Below are positions 36,291-48,330 of a DNA stretch of 64,000 bases, piece after piece. The DNA lies in the NCBI RefSeq assembly GCF_024868665.1, contig NC_079895.1:10247445-10311444 (forward strand), read 5' to 3'. Positions within the stretch are counted from its first letter, which is position 1. Each line of letters begins with the position of its first letter. The stretch is from Triplophysa rosa. Lineage: Eukaryota; Chordata; Actinopteri; Cypriniformes; Nemacheilidae. The notes below the pieces were generated by a model. That model was not told the DNA's origin. It ran no database searches and saw only the letters and a program-made list of their open reading frames with translations. Made by a program: the position numbers and the translations under genes.

Positions 36291-39200
36291 TATTGAGCAA
36301 AAGAAAAGTGATTCGATATTCTCTCAAACGAAAAGAAAAAAGCATTTTTGCTCGTGGTGCGAAAACCTACTTATTACTTGGCTGGCATCAGTGAAATACA
36401 CAGACAGGCAGTGCCATCCCATGAAAACCATTTTTGTTCCATTACAGAAAACTAGGTCATCCTCTCATAATTGTCAATCATGCAATAAATCTTTCTGTGC
36501 CGCAAATGAATACTGCACTGGGAATGAAACAAAGCTTATTGGCATGCGATGTCAGCTTGACTTAATTCATTCTCCTTTTCAGCTGAGCCTATTCATATGT
36601 GAAGTTTACGGACATCACACTGCCTGTTTCACAGTGGAATAATAGATGTGGACAGACGCATTATGCTGGGAATGTTGTATTAGCGCAGCGTAAGCTGTCT
36701 GCATGGAGACACAGCTCACAACAGAGTTTAATGTGAGACCGGATCCAAAACCAGAATAAATTATCTCTCGTATAAACCACAATTCTCTCCCGAGCACATT
36801 AAATGTAAGTATGTAAATGTATGTACAGTCATGAACCCACTGCGCTTCTCAAAAAGAGCTCGAACATGAAAACAAGCTGCAGAACTTCCAAGGGAATTGT
36901 TTCCTATGAATCATCTGTTTGTGACATCATGTTTTAAGATAAATCCACAACTCAATAAAAAAGTAAGCTTTTCTTGGAGTAAAGACAACAAACAGTCCCA
37001 CCGGGGGAGGGGGGGATAAGATCTATTAAATAGCACAAGCTATTATCAGAGATAAAAAGAGATGTATTCTCAGATTTTTTTCTTGGAAAAAAAGACCTTT
37101 CTAGTTTAGAGATTACAAAATAAACTGTTCTCAAACCATGCAAAGATTTGCCTGGACGCAAAAGCATACGATCAAAAGTCAAACATGTTAATATGAACAC
37201 AGACAATTTCTAAATAGATTCTTGCAAATATATTCAGAGCTACACATTTTTTTCTTTATTTTTAAAATGCATTTATTATTAATTTAAAGAGAAAACTGAA
37301 ACAACCAAGAACCCTATTAAGTTTTTTCAGCAAAAAAAAAGAGCGATCCCTGAGAAATAATGTTTTCCTCTGTAGTCTGATCTGCGTTTCCTACTATGTA
37401 ATTGTGTCTTTCCTCTACCTCACAAGAGCTTGAAAACAATATCTGTGTCTGCCGCAGCTCTGGGCTCACCATTTACCTTCTCCTGCCAGGTGTCGTCGGT
37501 TTACAAATATCTGATTGGACAGACAGGAAATGCAGTGGTACGCCTCCAGCAGACGAGTTGGGTGTCATGTCTCTCCGGAGCAAACCGTCAGTCTTTTAGA
37601 AGAGAGTAATAATAGCTGGGTGCCACAGCTCGCTATGGAGGGGACATTTTTTAAAGAAACCCTAGCAAGACTTTGACATTTGAGTCTGAAGTAGAAACTC
37701 AAGCAGAGCATCATAGAAAGAGTTATCAGAATAGCTGTCTCATTGGAGCAATGTGAGAGCCTCTGGATTGCTTTCAATGGAAAAAACACCTTTGTTTGCT
37801 GATAATGAAATACAGGGCAGCTTTCAGGGAGGGGGGGTTCAGAGAGTTTGAGATGTTGTTGTTAGGGAAATGCCAACAGTACACTACAGTTACTTGGTAT
37901 ATGTGCTAAAACAGACTGCGTAAAACTAAAAGTTTGTTGTGTGACAATGTTGGCATGTTGGCATTCAGTTTGCATTCCTCTGCAATAACATGATAGAGCT
38001 ACACTGTAAGAACACAAGGTCTGCTACAGTAACTGTTTGCTTTACTTTCAAAAACAGATGGAAAGGTTCGGTTCATATTATTTTCCTATTGAAATTTTAG
38101 AAGAAGCCAAAGTAACGCATATTAACCAAAAGTCAAAAAAAACTTTTGTCACACTGTTTAAAAAATACAATCAAACCAAAAGCAATGATAACGTTGTGAA
38201 ACTATCGAGAAAGATGCTTATGGGGCCTGCCTCAAAATAGGGGGAGAACGAGACACAACAAGCAACCACTTCAGCTTGCTGCAACATATGGGATCCTCAG
38301 TGGCCACGAGCGCCAATATTTGGGCTTTCTATTATAATTCAATTTTGTTAAATTGACTTGATAGGCTTCTGTGCGGTCCGTGAGGATTCAGGCTTCATAA
38401 GAGAGGCCTGCTTTGTCAAAGACTCGCCAGAGAGCACATTCTTTGAGGTCTGGTAGAGTTCCATTCTATTCTCAAATGTCATTAGCTGTGGGCCAGGTAA
38501 AGATTAGATAACAATCAGAACTTATGAGATACTTTTGGAGGTGTTAGAAGTCTTGCTCAGAGAGGAATGTGGATGAAAAAAAATGTGTAATATACTCTTT
38601 TCTCTCATTCCATTGAATGATAAAATTGGACGTCTTTCGTTGTTTTGGTGCTACATATTGTAGTGTAAAGAAAAAAATGTAAATGTATTTCTGAAAAAAG
38701 ATAAGCGTAAGCATATTTCATTGCAAATTCAAATTTTTAAATATATAATTCATGGCAGAATTTTAAAAGCAGTTTTATTGAAGGTACTTCAATAAAAAAA
38801 AATGTATTGCACGAGAGCTTGCAGTGAATTCAATGGAGAATGCTATTTATTTTGTCCTAAGAAAAAAAGTCTTAAACACTCCAGAACCCTTTGTTACTCT
38901 GTAATAGACTCATGGCGCTCTCATTGCGCTATAAAGTGTTTCTTGTGACCTAAATGAAAACAGCCTCCAGACCTCACTGGTCACCTGTCCTTCACTGCAG
39001 TCTCGCCAACCCTGCTGATTGGCTTCTACCGCACCTGCACTTCAAACTCAAACATCCAGCTTTTGCTGTATTTTTCAAAACCACAACGCTCGTAAACATC
39101 CATCACTGCATTCTTTCTTCGTTACAACAGAGTAAATATCACTCGTCCAGGGTAGATTTCCCATCATTCTCTTTAATCACAGGAGAGCGGGAAAAAAAGA

Positions 39201-39510
39201 TGCCATTAAGTTCAAACAGCAGAGATATTTTCACGATAACACGGAAAAAGTTTATATAGGAGGAGATTCGTCACTGGATAGTATCTTGAAACTCTGGGGG
39301 GGAAACAAGAAAAGGACATTTTCACATATGAAATTGCTTCCCTGAAGTATTCTTTTCTTTCCTGTCAGCTTCGATGTGAAAATGAAGCAAGGGAAAATTA
39401 ACTCCTGATACGGCTACGCTGAATTAGACAGTGAAAAAATTTCACTTTTTAAGGATTCTGGCCTTGTCATTTTCAATTTTCTGCTCTTTGGACATGCTTG
39501 TATTCAGATT
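36291..39510. other. intronic, no gene recognised
   Basis: Mixed and AT-rich DNA. The patch 38,290-38,500 (ATAATTCAATTTTGTTAAAT, CAAATGTCATTAGCTGTG) could be regulatory. No repeat ends or exon features. Confidence 0.45.
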
Positions 39511-39519
39511 CCCGAACAT

Positions 39520-39640
39520 CTACTCGGCATATCAATCCTAATTAGACAATCTGGGTCCGCGAAGGATGAGAGCGGAGTTATTTGCATAATTTAATCATAA
39601 ATACTCAGTGATACATATTTCCGAATGCATTTGTACAATC
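39520..39640. promoter_or_regulatory. candidate intronic enhancer
   Basis: CTAATTAGACAATCTGGG is followed by the composite ATTTGCATAATTTAAT at 39,580-39,595 and CATAAATACTC. Compact homeodomain/POU-like grouping. Untested. Confidence 0.35.
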
Positions 39641-42600
39641 ATCTTTTTATCCTCAGGGCAAAATAATTAATATGATTAGGCAATAATTCTTCAAAAAAGG
39701 CAGGAAAATAGGAAACCAGAAAGTAGACTGTCTTTTTAAACTCCAGCTTTGGGCTATATGAAAAATTAATTAATTTCTGGAGAAAATCAATTTCTTTATG
39801 TGACCATATTACTGTAGATAGAGCCAAGCTAAGGCTGGAATCGCTCTCCAATCAAGAAATCTCATCTGCTCTCTCTAACTTGTGTCAGTTGTGGTTAACG
39901 TCCCTGTGCGGGCATCAGTGATCTGCACACTGCTTCCTAAATATGCTGTAATGTGGAGGGGATGATGGCTAAAGACGTGCCAGAGAGCCTGTAACACATC
40001 GCTTTTCTACCGGCAATCTGTCTCAGGTGCAGCTACAGAGCGGCTAGTGTCCCGGTCCTGTCTTGTTTAATGCAGCTGGTGCTCTGAAAAACTAAATATG
40101 CAAATCATTTGACACGCTTACATTTGCTTGTTTGATCTGAGGCTGATTGATGACTCACAGCCGTCACACGGTTTGGTCACTGCAACCTGTTCTGAGAATC
40201 ATGAATATCCGCTTTTGTCTCAATTAGAATTACGTTAAGTTGTACCACATGATGCGAAATTCAATGTAATATTAAGGTCAAATGTTAGAAAGAGATTCAA
40301 GGCTTGCATGTGCTATTACGGTAAGAGCTATAACAGTGTACTGTACAATGCAGGACATTAAAGACCACAAACTGTTCTCCACGCAAACAACCATAAAAAA
40401 GACAATCGATAACATCCGCTGGATTCAAAACACACATTATCAACAGAACTACTGCATTTAGATTTGGTAAAAACATTTCTTTTCAAGAAACTAAGCAATG
40501 AGGTTTTTTCAAAGTGTTTAAAATAAACTCGACTATATCCAGAGATGTCAAGCATCAAGATTTTATCCGCATCACATTCATATCAAACTCAGCATGGCTC
40601 TTTTTTGTCCTCTCGCACACTGGCGACGGATGCCAAGCGCACGGGTTAATTTGAACACACGTGGCTAATCCCATCAAGCAGAGCACCAATGACTCACGAC
40701 GACAGAGTAAAATAAAAACCGATGGTTTGTCCGCTTCATTTTTGATCTATCGAAAACATCCAAAGGATATAAAATCCCTCATATGATTTGTAAGAAAGTG
40801 CTACAATAAATCTGTGATTTTAACAAACCTTTAAACATGCATCCACCGCCCCCCCATGCCCCCCCCCAACTCTTTCATCCTAATCAGCATCTGTCTCTCT
40901 GTTTTTTGAAGTTATTATCGCCCCAGCTCCCTCTTGGATGTGGTTGCTGGGTGACGGGTATCTTAGCACCCACTCTGACTGGGAATGATTTGAATTCGAT
41001 CCAAAGATTTCCCATGAGTACCTGTAAACACATCCGTGCCTTGTCGAAAACAAATATATCAGAAGAGCACTGCAAAGAAAGCGAGAGGAGGAGAAAAAAG
41101 AGCGATAAAATCTGCCACTGTGTGTTAAGACGCACCCCAGAGTGCTAAACAAAATAATGACGCTTCTCCGTAAATATGCCAGTTTGTACCGAACACAAAC
41201 AAAAATATTTCGTCGAACGTGATGCTCTTGTGGATGAAGGATACGATCCGAAAAGAAATGAGAAAAAATTGAAAATCATAATTGGTTTAAGAATCAAATT
41301 CTTAAAGTCATTAAGCATCCTAAACTACACAGACATCTGCATGACATTAATAAAGCATATCATTTAATATACTGTAACCAAAAATGTAAATTAAAAAATG
41401 TAAATTAAGTCACAAATATTTTTTAAGTTACACTTACAAAAGTCATTTTTAGAAGTTAAACAATAAGGTAACAAACGCATCTTAACCTGTTTTTTACAGC
41501 ATACAGTTATTCAAAATAAATACATAACTAAATAAAAATGCATTAATATGCATCTATTTAACCTTTAATTGCTGCAAATGGCTGTCAATTCATTGCTGCA
41601 TCACTGCCTGGGCCGTACACAACCTGACAAACCCTCCGATATAACAGCTGCCTCAGCATCTACCTGATGTTTCAATAACCTTTCTTTAGAGTTCAAATGT
41701 CACCAAATGGCATGAGCCATACCGTCCCACACGGACAAAATTGAAAGGAAAACAAGTAGCTAAAGTATTGCTCCTCACACAGCAGAGTCATAACTCTGAA
41801 AGCAGAGAGATTACAGCCCTGTATCTGTCCAGCAGCAGAAGGCACGTATTAATCTGAGCCGAGGGTCCTCAGGAGAACAAGGGGGTACCAGCGGAACACG
41901 TTCTCATGCGGAGGGGGAACGGGGCGATTCACGGGGACTTCTTTCAAAGTGAGCGGACAAAGATGTAAGGCCGCTGTTATCCCTTAGCAAAGAGGATTAT
42001 TAACACTGGACCGCACGCTAGAAAAGTGAGCCTAAAGTGCTGCTCTGTACATATCCAAGAAAAAGATTCATGTGTCGAGGGATGTAACATTATCACCCTT
42101 GAGAGATACCACTGTATCATAAAAAATTAATTTAGGCTGTTTTAGGTAAAGGAGTTTCTTCTGTCTTAATGTTCAACATCTAAGCACACAACAGCGCAAG
42201 AGTTACGACTAAGCGGCCTGACCTTCCGCGTACAGAGAACCAAAACAGATCTAGATACATTAAATCCACACTGTAAATAAGAGCCGGTCCCGCCCGTATG
42301 TTTGTGATCGGCAGATACCTTTGTCCATACAAATGATGTAATCCTCCAAATGGGAAGCAGACATGGAGGAGGTGATTGATTTCAGCATAACACCAGCAGT
42401 ACCAGGTGCTTTCACAGACAATTACAGGCCCCTCTACAGTATGCACCAGTAATAGGCCAGCACTTTAGCGTCATTAAAGCAATGGGTAGCACTGCATTAT
42501 CCTTTAACCCCATCACTGACCACTTTCCCTCACAACCCCGGAGTTCAAACCACACACTCGATCACCTGAGGACCCTGGGACGGTCGGCACGGGGAGGGGG

Positions 42601-44220
42601 AACCGGACAAAGTACAGACGCAGGCCCAGAAGGGGCTTGCAGAGAGAGCATGGACAGATCGCTCTATTAGTACTGCTGCTAGATAAACACACACACTGTC
42701 CTGTCGTACTGCCACAGAGGAATATTCGCATGCTTCACACAAGCACAGTTTTCATCTGATAAAATATCAAGTTAATATGTTAATAAATGTTAGAAAATAA
42801 AAACAAAACCACATATCTTTTGCAATTCAAGAGATGTAATTGTATTATGAAACTGAAGTATAACAAATAAAACTGCTTCACATGAAAAGATGGAAAATTT
42901 TAATTAAGAAAAGGTTTAAAAAAATATTTTTTATTCCATATTCTCAATATTTAAAACTAGCAAAAAAAGAGATGTTTTCTGTAGTTTTTTTCTTAAGCTT
43001 AGAGCTTTGTGGAAAATAATTTGGTCTTAAAATTGCTACTTTGTGACATCTGCAAAAATAGTTGCTGTCAGATCACACGCTCAAATCCAAAAGATCTGTA
43101 TTCGTTTCTAAATTCCAAGTATTCAATAGACTTTTTAATTATAGTGATGTTAATGAACAACTTGAGTTCTTAGTTTTTGTGGCTCTGAAGTTCCTCATAA
43201 CGTGGCAAAAAATATTTGGCATTGTTCAACACTCATATTGTAGCAGACTGTTCAGAGCGTTCTATGTTTTCAGGCGAACTGTCAACATCCTGACATTTTT
43301 AAATTAGCTTACTTTTTCTAGTAATTATTGGGCCTATTCACTTGATCACTAAAGGGTGACATTAAAGTTTCAGGGTGAATTATTCACCAATGTTACAAGC
43401 AGTAATTGTTTCCTGTGTGATTTTGTACCTTCAAGCACTGTATCGCTGTCATTAAGTATACAAGCACTTATTGACTATGATTTGATTCATCCCCAGAGCA
43501 AGAAAAAAGTAGAAGGAGATGTATGCCTAGAAAGACTACTAATACATGAGAGAACATTTACAATTATATTTCAGACAAGCATGCATATGTAAGCAAACTT
43601 AGACTAAACAAAATGAACAGACATCTATTTAAAGAAATAATTATCTTATAATCTCATTATGATCATAATATTGTTTGCAAAATGAACAAATACAGAGACT
43701 TAAATTAGTAAGCTTTAAAACAGACAACTGTAAGTAGTAAAAACTTTCGCATTAAAAATGCTTTCACTCTGAATACACTTACTACTCAATATATATTAAT
43801 CAACATTTAGTCCCATTAATTCTAGTAATTACTTACAAAGAAAGAAAACTGTCATTTTAAATACATTTAGTAGAAACCTGCAATAATATGTTCATGTTTA
43901 CCTACTATTAAAGTTGCAGAAAGTTCAGGCTATCTACTATGTCATCATCTTTTAACTTGTGGTTTATTCTTTTTATCATCACATAAGCAGAAGCAACTTT
44001 CAACGCTTATTTAAAGTTTCTATTTTTACGATTTGTTCATGAATAATTAGATGCAGGCAATGCAGTATTATATAGATAAATATGAACAATTTAAAGATGT
44101 CTTGTGCAGACTCGAACTGGGTCAACTGCAAAGTAATTACACTGTGGATATTGGTTCTTAACGTAGTAACGCTAACGTAAAGTGTAACCAACATTTCCAC
44201 TTCATTTCTTTTCTAACTCG
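39641..44220. other. intronic, no gene recognised
   Basis: Composition alternates between mixed (40,800-41,150; 41,800-42,700) and AT-rich (41,380-41,560; 42,760-44,220) DNA. The 1.5 kb directly downstream of exon 1 is AT-rich with no clear element. No transposon ends were recognised here, notably fewer than elsewhere in the window. Confidence 0.45.
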
Positions 44221-44264
44221 CAACTAATTAAATCTATTAAAAGAGTGTTTCTTGCGTGTTCTTC

Positions 44265-44274
44265 TCTCACCTGG
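44265..44274 (-). other. dach1: 5' splice site of dach1 exon 1
   Basis: On the minus strand the exon ends GCCAG and the intron starts GTGAGAG, with GT at 44,270-44,269. This is a near-consensus donor. It cuts after the second base of a codon (AG|), so a C or T at the start of exon 2 would give Ser, as in vertebrate DACH1 (CTNA followed by SSRPGRPPKR). Without splicing the frame stops two codons later. Confidence 0.92.
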
Positions 44275-44827
44275 CATTAGTGCAGTCGTTGTAGAGGGTC
44301 TCGAAGTCCTTTCTGGAGATGAGTTTGCAGCGGTTAACCCCGGGCTGGATGGCTCCCAGTCCCCGCAGGATGCGGACCTGCTCCACGTTACACACCACCG
44401 GCGTGATCTCCAGCCGCTTGAGTTTGGTGTAGACGGTGTGCAGTCCTCCGACCAAGTGTTTGAGAAACAGGTCAAACGCCTGGGGCAGGCAGATGAGCTC
44501 GTGTCCGTCTACCGTGAAAGAGGCCACCTTGGCACTCCTAAGCTCCACCATCCTGCACTCATTATTCTGCGGGGTATTTTCAACAGGGGATGGGGTAGAG
44601 TACACGGGCTTTCCGGGCAGAGGGATGCTGGCGCTGGCGTTGATCAGATCCGATCGGAACAGATTCTGGGTCGCCGTCTGAGAGGGAGATGCTGAAGTGG
44701 CCGAAGGCGAGGATGATGATGCTGCGATCGCGGAGGATGATGATGACGCTGATGAAGATGATGAACAAGTTGAGATCGGACACGGCTGGACCAGAGACGG
44801 CGGAATCAGAGCAGCCGGTATGGCCAT
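44271..44827 (-). CDS. dach1: dachshund homolog 1-type transcription cofactor, first coding exon (partial gene)
   Basis: Dachshund proteins are nuclear cofactors of the SIX-EYA-DACH network in eye, limb, muscle and kidney development; they bind DNA weakly and recruit repressor or activator complexes. The exon gives 185 complete codons plus two bases of the next. Residues 1-20 (MAIPAALIPP start) match the DACH1 N-terminus. Residues 21-70 are a Ser/Ala low-complexity tract, much shorter than the Gly/Ser tracts of mammals. Residues 71-90 carry the PGKPVYSTPSPVENTPQNNE linker. Residues 91-185 are the Ski/Sno/Dac (DachBox-N, winged-helix-like) domain, with the CLPQ motif at 113-116, the FDLFLKHLVGGL helix and GAIQPGVNRCKLI. 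The linker and ITPVVCNVEQ separate DACH1 from DACH2. The start ATG (44,825-44,827) has a strong context, CACCATGG. The remaining exons, including the C-terminal DachBox-C coiled coil, lie to the left, outside the window. Cyprinids have several dach paralogs, so which copy this is stays open. Confidence 0.95.
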
Positions 44828-45150
44828 GGTGTTCTTCACCTATAAAATAAGTTCAGTTTGAAACGAGAGCCGGTTCGCAAAAGTAACGCAAAGAAGAGGA
44901 AATCCACCGGAGTGCGCTCCGCCGATGCGCGAACGGATGAGGGGAGGTGCCGTGCAGAAATTAGAGCTCTGTGAAAGATTGAGAGAGAATGACAGGAAGA
45001 AACTGAGCAGAAAAGTGTGGCTCTGCTCTGTGGATGAGTTGTTGTTGTCACAAGGTACAGAGAGGGAGGAGCCACTATCAGCCCTTTGAAACGGAGACAT
45101 GCGGAGTCTAATGCGACCCTAGAGCGCGACTATCAGTGCAACTATATACA
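44828..45150 (-). promoter_or_regulatory. dach1: dach1 5' leader and putative core promoter
   Basis: The roughly 300 bp upstream of the start codon are richer in GC and CpG than the flanks (for example 44,895-44,945). They give way abruptly to AT-rich DNA beyond 45,150. On the minus strand a TATA-like TGTATATAG lies at 45,150-45,142 and a pyrimidine-rich GGCTCCTCCCTCTC block at about 45,075-45,062. If the TATA-like word is used, transcription would begin near 45,115. The transcription start is inferred only. A TTATTTTATAG sequence directly before GTGAAGAACACC-ATG resembles a 3' splice site, so an upstream noncoding exon is also possible. Confidence 0.5.
44840..45100 (-). other. possible upstream ORF in the dach1 leader, same frame as the main ORF
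   Basis: An ATG at 45,100-45,098 opens an 86-codon frame that ends with TAG at 44,842-44,840. That stop is 12 nt before the dach1 start and in the same frame: TAG GTG AAG AAC ACC ATG. The predicted peptide (MSPFQRADSG...) is Ser-rich and matches no family I know. It matters only if the mRNA starts upstream of 45,100. It could then damp dach1 translation or, by readthrough, extend the protein. A chance opening in the GC-richer leader is equally possible. Confidence 0.3.
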
Positions 45151-46915
45151 GAACATTTCCAGAATTTACTTTACTGCCATAATGCACGCTACCTTCTTGA
45201 TCAAACTATACGCTTTGTTGCGTTCAAGAAGCTTCTTTATTTCATCTTTTTAAAAGTGCGGTATAGAGCCTTTTTTGCGGATAGAATTGATGCTCCGTTA
45301 ACGTTAGATAATGCATACAGCAGTCATAAATTAAGAATAAACAAGTTTTCTACAGCATTTATTAACGTTGAGAAATATGCAATCCTTCTTTTTTATTTCA
45401 AGTGTAATGACAAAAATGATGTAGAAATGAACAGTAGCCTAATCAAGATCATTAAATGTTGTAAAAAATATGATTCATTGTCAAATCATAAAAAATAATG
45501 TTAATTCATAACAATACAGTGTGGTGTTAAAACTTTTAAAGTTGAACAAATTACAATTAAGACAGACAATAAGCAAATACATCTTTAAACAACAAACTTT
45601 TGAAAACTTCCCAATTACATGATTATATTAGTATAATTAAAATAGGAATAATTTTATGTACATTAGTCAATGAGCTGTTGCACATTATAAAATGTTGTGT
45701 TAATTGTCATACTGGACTAATATGTATAATTTTCATTAAAGTAAATTCAGAAACTACAGAAAATATTACAAATAGACATTCACATTTTGCAGTATTGATG
45801 TATTTTCAAAACCAACTAAATGCAGTGCCAAATGAAGCTGAAAAGGTTCATCTCTGTTCACTGGATTTAACTTTCATCTTTGCACACGTCAAACAACCAA
45901 ATTATAAGATACAAAAAGTTTTAACCATGTGTGTTTTTTATTTATCTTTCTCTACAAACAGCAGCATCAAATGTTGATCTACAGAACTTTTTGAAAGCAA
46001 GAAAAAAACAACATGGTTGTCCTCACTGTCAAAACGGGTCTTGTTTTTGGAGTTTAAAAACATCTAAGTATTAGTTAGTCAAATCCGATGTTCCTTAAGA
46101 TAAGCAGGACAGCATTTCAGAATTGTCATGCAGACACAGAGGTAGCATGTAGTGTAAAAATCGATATCCGCTTAAAATTCCAAGCCAGACAATGCAGCTG
46201 CCCTTTATGTTGCAAACCTTTGCTTAAATATGCATCATATTAAGATTTCATTAAAAACATAAATGTCATGATAGTTTGCCAACAATTTTTCATGTTAGCA
46301 TGGGGTTAACTGCAAATGATGGCTATAAAATTCTGCACGCAAAACCGCTAGCAGACATTCGTTTAGTGAAGAATGATGATAAGACAAAAAGGCATCCACA
46401 ATCGCCACAGGACCTCTATGATGTCTTAGATTCAGAGCCTCTTAATGAGCTGGGTGGGCCTGATGAATCAAACTTCCATTAGAACAACAGCCTTTCAATA
46501 GGCAAACAGCAGGATGCACCATGCAGAGAAATGCTCCATGCAGTTGCATTACAGTACAGTGCAGTGCAGTGCATTCCAACCTTGAATGTTCATTACGGGC
46601 ATTGGATACATTAAGAAAGGCTTTGACCCTTATGTATTGAATAAATACAAGTTTCTCATGTAAATAGAGGACTGTTTGTACATTAGATCATTATTCAATG
46701 TGCCGTATATGAAATGCAATGATAACACAGCCCAGCTGAGAGAAGGTCAAGCCAACAATAATCAAGAGGTTCAGGTCAACAGTATGTAAATTACATTCAA
46801 TGCATGTCCACCTTGAGTACAGGGTCATACATAATAATGTGAAGACTAATTCACAGGAAAAATATGGGCAAAAACGTCCTATGCTTCTTGTTTTCAAATG
46901 AACACAATGAGTATT
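45151..46915. other. upstream AT-rich region with two long plus-strand frames
   Basis: Frames of 120 codons (45,136-45,498) and 125 codons (45,600-45,977) run away from the dach1 promoter. The peptides are Ile/Lys/Phe-rich, as AT-rich random DNA gives, and match no family. A CAGTGCAGTGCAGTG short tandem lies near 46,558. Confidence 0.4.
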
Positions 46916-47215
46916 TTAAAGGGATAGTTCACCCAAAAATTCGGACATCATTAATTCACCCTCAAGTTGTTCCAAACCTGTATACATTACGCTGTTCTGC
47001 TAAACACAAGAAACAAATGTTTGCAAAAAAAAGTCTGTAAGCCAAAAGGTCCTGGTAAAGTACTGAATAAACTATTATGGTAGTCAATGGTGACCCACAA
47101 CTGTTTGGTTCCTACATTCTTCAAAATATTTTCGGTGTTCAGCAGTACAAAGAACTTAAAACAGGTTTCATGAGGGTGATAAATTGATGACAGAATTAAT
47201 TTTGGGTGCAAAAAA
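46916..47215. mobile_element. foldback MITE of the GGGATAGTTCACCC family
   Basis: Left end TTAAAGGGATAGTTCACCCA; the right side reads GATGACAGAATTAATTTTGG, with the last terminal bases degraded. The interior keeps GGTAGTCAATGGTG and TACATTCTTCAAAATATTTT. Confidence 0.88.
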
Positions 47216-47960
47216 TAAAGCAAGCTATTAACAAACATCAAATTAAACTTGATGTAGAGTTGTGATCTGATTATATGAAAGGAACAAAACCTTGAGTCAA
47301 GAAATTCTTTCCATAAAAGAATGAGAATTACTACAAAACACCAATCTGTTCGCAACATTGGCATTTACACTAATGGTGCTTGAAAGGAATCCATCAAGAA
47401 GGAGAAACGGATGACACTTTACCATAAATGCGACCACAAATGAAAACAATCTGACTGTTTGATCACAGTGGATGAAATGCTACTTCAGAAGACAATTATC
47501 TTCTAAAGGATCATAAAAGGTTTTCTGTTTTTTGGAAAATGACATTTAAATGGTTTCTAAACAGTGCTTGAAGTTAGTCAATGAGATTAATGGGTTTCTT
47601 CCATGTGTTTACAGTATGTCATCAGAGGCCCGTGCTGCCTGCAGGGGTATGACATGACATATCTAATGAGGAAAGGCCCACCGCAAGACCGTTCGCAAAG
47701 AAGACCACATGCACAAAGGTTTACAGCACTGATGACTAACTCATTACACTTTGTTTATGGTACATGAACAATCAAACCTACTGACAACAAAGCTGCTAAT
47801 TTCTTTCCCGATTCCACGCACGCTGGTTAGAGGACTTAATAAAGGAGAGACAAGGCAACTCGGATTGAACGTCGTGCACCGAATGCCCCCGTCTTCATGA
47901 ATCACCGTAACGCTAATGCATCACAGCAGAGCCGTGTTTAAAAGTAGAACCGCGATATGA
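47216..47960. other. upstream region, no gene recognised
   Basis: Mixed DNA without repeat ends, exons or RNA genes. Confidence 0.5.
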
Positions 47961-47979
47961 CGGGGGTATGATCAATGGC

Positions 47980-48330
47980 GCTGTATATTGTTTGATATAA
48001 TAATTTATTCAGCCTATAAGGCTTTGATAAAACAATGTTGAAAAGCAATTTAAATTAAATTCATTTAAATGTCAATTCTCATGGTTAGGATTTTTCTATA
48101 ATTGGCTATTTAATTAAAATAATTTTCACAGTCATTAATACAGCCCGCAACTTGTAGTGCACTGACATGTTTTAATTACATGGTATTAACAAAATTGATA
48201 TGCTTTAGAAAGCATGGTGAATAAGAAATAATTACACCAATCATACATCATCCCCCTTATGGACATTTAGAGTATTTCAGCATAATTGATGAACTTTGAA
48301 AAGGGAGATAAATAACTTTAATTGCACAGA
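47980..48330. promoter_or_regulatory. candidate upstream enhancer
   Basis: A long run of homeodomain-like words: GCAATTTAAATTAAATTC near 48,044, TTTAATTAAAA at 48,109-48,119, CACAGTCATTAATACAGCCC near 48,127 and GTTTTAATTACATGG near 48,169. No transposon signature. One of the denser such clusters in the window. Confidence 0.4.

Larger units (their letters stand above)
1..44270 (-). other. dach1: dach1 intron 1, 5' part (incomplete)
   Basis: All DNA left of the exon 1 donor is read as the first intron, since no RPGRPPKR-type exon 2 was seen on the minus strand. Intron 1 is therefore at least 44 kb here, in line with the very long first intron of mammalian DACH1. It holds transposon copies plus many stretches that look like regulatory elements. 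A short exon could be missed by eye, so the absence of exon 2 is likely rather than proven. Confidence 0.75.

Noticed and set aside
1..44270. dach1 exon 2 (RPGRPPKR segment) or other dach1 exons
   Set aside because: Searched by eye on the minus strand and not found; a short exon could be missed, so this is absence of evidence only.
44252..44695. 147-codon plus-strand frame
   Set aside because: It is the antisense shadow of the dach1 exon; the minus-strand frame carries the conserved protein.
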